Source: Hyphomicrobiales bacterium
GTDB lineage: Bacteria > Pseudomonadota > Alphaproteobacteria > Rhizobiales > Rhizobiaceae
Length of the DNA stretch: 64,000 bases
NCBI GenBank assembly: GCA_900472605.1
Contig: UCJD01000041.1
Coordinates: 62,001-126,000, forward strand
Reading direction: 5' to 3'
In this document: positions 62,202-64,000 of the stretch, one piece after another
Layout: each line of letters opens with the position of its first letter
Position numbering within the stretch: position 1 is the first letter of the stretch
Notes under the pieces: model-generated
Seen by the model: the letters and a program-made list of their open reading frames with translations, nothing else
What the model was told of the DNA's origin: nothing
Database searches by the model: none
Program-made: the position numbers and the translations under genes

Positions 62202-64000
62202 ATGACGAAATCCCGTCAGGCCGACAATTTTAGCGAACCGCTCGTGGACCGTGGAGGGCGCGCCGGAACTGCCGTGCGGATCCTGCTTCTGGCGCTGGTG
62301 CTGATCGGCGTCGCCGCAGCCTTTGTCGTGTTCAAGACCTCGCTCGACAACGAGATGGTGCTCGGCGTACTCGGCGTCCTGGCCATGGTCGGCATCTTCT
62401 TCCTGGTGTCGTCGATCATCGGCTTCATCGAGGTGATGCCGCAGCGCCAGTCGGACAGTCTTGCCCGGGCATTTCTCAACAGCCATCCCGACGGATCGCT
62501 GATCACCGACGAGAAGGGCCGTATCGTCTACGCCAATGCCGCCTATGGGGCGCTGACCGGCGCCCGCAAGCCGACCGAGGTGCAAACGCTTGAGGCGCTT
62601 CTGTCGCGCCACCGCGAATCCAACGAGGCGCTCTACCGGCTCTCCAACGGGCTGCGCGAGGGGCGTGAGGGACGCGAGGAATTCCGGCTGCTGCGCGCGC
62701 TCGGGCCGTCTGCGAACGGATCCGGCGCCCATTGGTACCGGCTGAAGGCGCGCATCCTGCAGAGCGAGGAAAGCGGCGGCCGGCCGCTGCATATCTGGCA
62801 GATCAGCGACATTACTTCGGAGCGCGACGACCAGGAGCGCTTCTTCAAGGAACTGCAGAACGCCATCGACTATCTCGACCACGCGCCTGCCGGCTTCTTT
62901 TCGGCGGGCCGCAAGGGCGAGATCTTCTATCTCAACGCGACGCTTGCCGAATGGCTGGGGATCGACCTCACCAAGTTCATTCCCGGTTCGATGACGATCG
63001 GCGACATGGTGGCCGGCGAGGGGCTGGCCTTGATCCAGTCCGTACAGGCCGATCCTGGGCTGAAGAAGACCGTGACGCTCGATCTCGATCTGAAGAAATC
63101 GAACGGCCAGGGCGTTCCGGTGCAGATCGTTCACAGCGTCACCTCGATGCGCGACGGGGCGCCCGGCGAAAGCCGTTCGATCGTCCTGACGCGGCGCGAC
63201 AGCACGGATGGCGACCAGTCGGCGTCCGCTGCGTCGATGCGTTTCACGCGCTTCTTCAACAACACGCCGATGGCGATCGCCTCCGTCGATGGCGACGGCC
63301 GCATCCTCAGGACCAATGCGCCGTTCCTGAAACTCTTCTCCGGCATCGTTTCGCGCGATGACGTCGAGAACGGCGCGCTGTTCGAAACCATCGTGCAGGA
63401 TGTCGACAAGCCGAGGCTGCAGGGGGCACTTGCCGCCGCCAAGGATCGGCAGGGCGATATTCCGCCGCTGGATTCAAAGACGCAGGCGGACGACAACAGG
63501 CATTTCCGCTTCTACGTGAATGCCGTGATCGACCAGAGCGATGAAGCGCCGGAAGAAGCAGCGATCGTCTACGCCGTCGAGGTGACCGAGCAGAAGGCGC
63601 TCGAGGCGCAGATGGCGCAGACCCAGAAGATGAACGCTGTGGGCACGCTCGCCGGCGGCATCGCGCATGACTTCAACAACGTCTTGACCGCCATCCTTCT
63701 CTCCTCCGACCACCTGCTGCTGCAGGCGCGGCCGGCCGATCCCGGTTTCGCGGATCTGATGGAGATCAAGCGCAACGCCAACCGCGCTGCCGTGCTCGTG
63801 CGCCAATTGCTCGCCTTCTCGCGCAAGCAGACGATGCGGCCGAGCGTGCTCAACCTCACCGATGTCGTGGGCGATCTGAGGATGCTGGTCGATCGGCTGT
63901 TGTCGGGGACCAACGTCAAGCTCGACGTCGAATATGGGCGCGATCTCTGGCCGGTGAAAACCGACCTGTCGCAGTTCGAGCAGGTGCTGATCAATCTGTG
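62202..64000 (+). CDS. cckA: Cell-cycle hybrid histidine kinase CckA (partial, 5' part)
   Basis: The first 599 codons are present and open to the window end. Two transmembrane segments (VRILLLALVLIGVAAAFVVF; VLGVLAMVGIFFLVSSIIGF) are at about residues 26-80. Two or three PAS domains follow (SHPDGSLITDEKGRIVYANA; FNNTPMAIASVDGDGRILRT). The dimerisation/His box is MNAVGTLAGGIAHDFNNVL near residue 484. The ATPase and receiver domains lie beyond the window. CckA feeds phosphate through ChpT to CtrA. The start ATG 62202 has GAGG eight bases upstream. Confidence 0.93.
   Translation, partial: MTKSRQADNFSEPLVDRGGRAGTAVRILLLALVLIGVAAAFVVFKTSLDNEMVLGVLGVLAMVGIFFLVSSIIGFIEVMPQRQSDSLARAFLNSHPDGSLITDEKGRIVYANAAYGALTGARKPTEVQTLEALLSRHRESNEALYRLSNGLREGREGREEFRLLRALGPSANGSGAHWYRLKARILQSEESGGRPLHIWQISDITSERDDQERFFKELQNAIDYLDHAPAGFFSAGRKGEIFYLNATLAEWLGIDLTKFIPGSMTIGDMVAGEGLALIQSVQADPGLKKTVTLDLDLKKSNGQGVPVQIVHSVTSMRDGAPGESRSIVLTRRDSTDGDQSASAASMRFTRFFNNTPMAIASVDGDGRILRTNAPFLKLFSGIVSRDDVENGALFETIVQDVDKPRLQGALAAAKDRQGDIPPLDSKTQADDNRHFRFYVNAVIDQSDEAPEEAAIVYAVEVTEQKALEAQMAQTQKMNAVGTLAGGIAHDFNNVLTAILLSSDHLLLQARPADPGFADLMEIKRNANRAAVLVRQLLAFSRKQTMRPSVLNLTDVVGDLRMLVDRLLSGTNVKLDVEYGRDLWPVKTDLSQFEQVLINL

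Overview
The window is chromosomal DNA of an alphaproteobacterium of the Rhizobium/Agrobacterium group. The evidence is the gene content and order: mfd, FrnE-type DsbA, hspQ, a glnB-glnA pair behind a sigma-54 promoter, uvrA/ssb around an alphaproteobacterial LexA box (GAAC-N7-GAAC), marC-gyrA, a 2239-residue growth-pole-ring (GPR/RgsE)-like protein, folP-folB-folK, a DksA with a broken zinc finger, and the cell-cycle kinase gene cckA. The assignment rests on recognised families and remembered synteny, not on a search.

Layout. (1) 1-13.5 kb is core: the mfd 3' end, DsbA-family protein, oligopeptide-binding protein, IalB-like protein, hspQ, glnA, glnB, nnr, a DUF72 protein, a small DUF4258 gene pair, uvrA and ssb. 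(2) 13.6-40.7 kb is a defence island of about 27 kb, lying between the ssb terminator and marC/gyrA; as I recall, ssb, marC and gyrA are neighbours in related rhizobia. (3) 40.8-64 kb returns to core: marC, gyrA, a small conserved gene, the giant GPR-like gene, an Hpt protein, a ferredoxin, a DUF922 protein, folP-folB-folK, a secreted protein, a YcjF/YcjX pair, a SixA-type phosphatase, dksA, a FliO-like protein and the start of cckA.

The island begins with a tightly coupled mobility operon of three consecutive tyrosine recombinases, two small coiled-coil/HTH proteins and a RecD2-like helicase. It resembles Tn554 TnpABC and trio-recombinase elements that carry defence cargo. The cargo comprises: a Gabija pair (gajA OLD-family nuclease and gajB UvrD-like helicase); a module with an XRE regulator divergent from a 98-residue protein and a soluble FtsH-like AAA+/M41 protease, with a perfect palindrome in the promoter; a short unknown gene; and a six-gene operon of an SNF2 helicase with a degenerate PLD domain, DUF4391, a DUF262-HNH (GmrSD-like) protein, type III Mod, a gamma-glutamylcyclotransferase-like protein and type III Res. 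The last two modules are the best candidates for undescribed biology: the protease module has no defence assignment I know, and the type III locus has three or four partners beyond Mod and Res.

Control signals that can be read directly include the sigma-54 promoter of glnB (GG-N10-GC), the LexA box between uvrA and ssb, a full CtrA box between the GPR-like and Hpt genes (the window also carries CckA, which sits upstream of CtrA), the XRE operator palindrome, and many intrinsic terminators.
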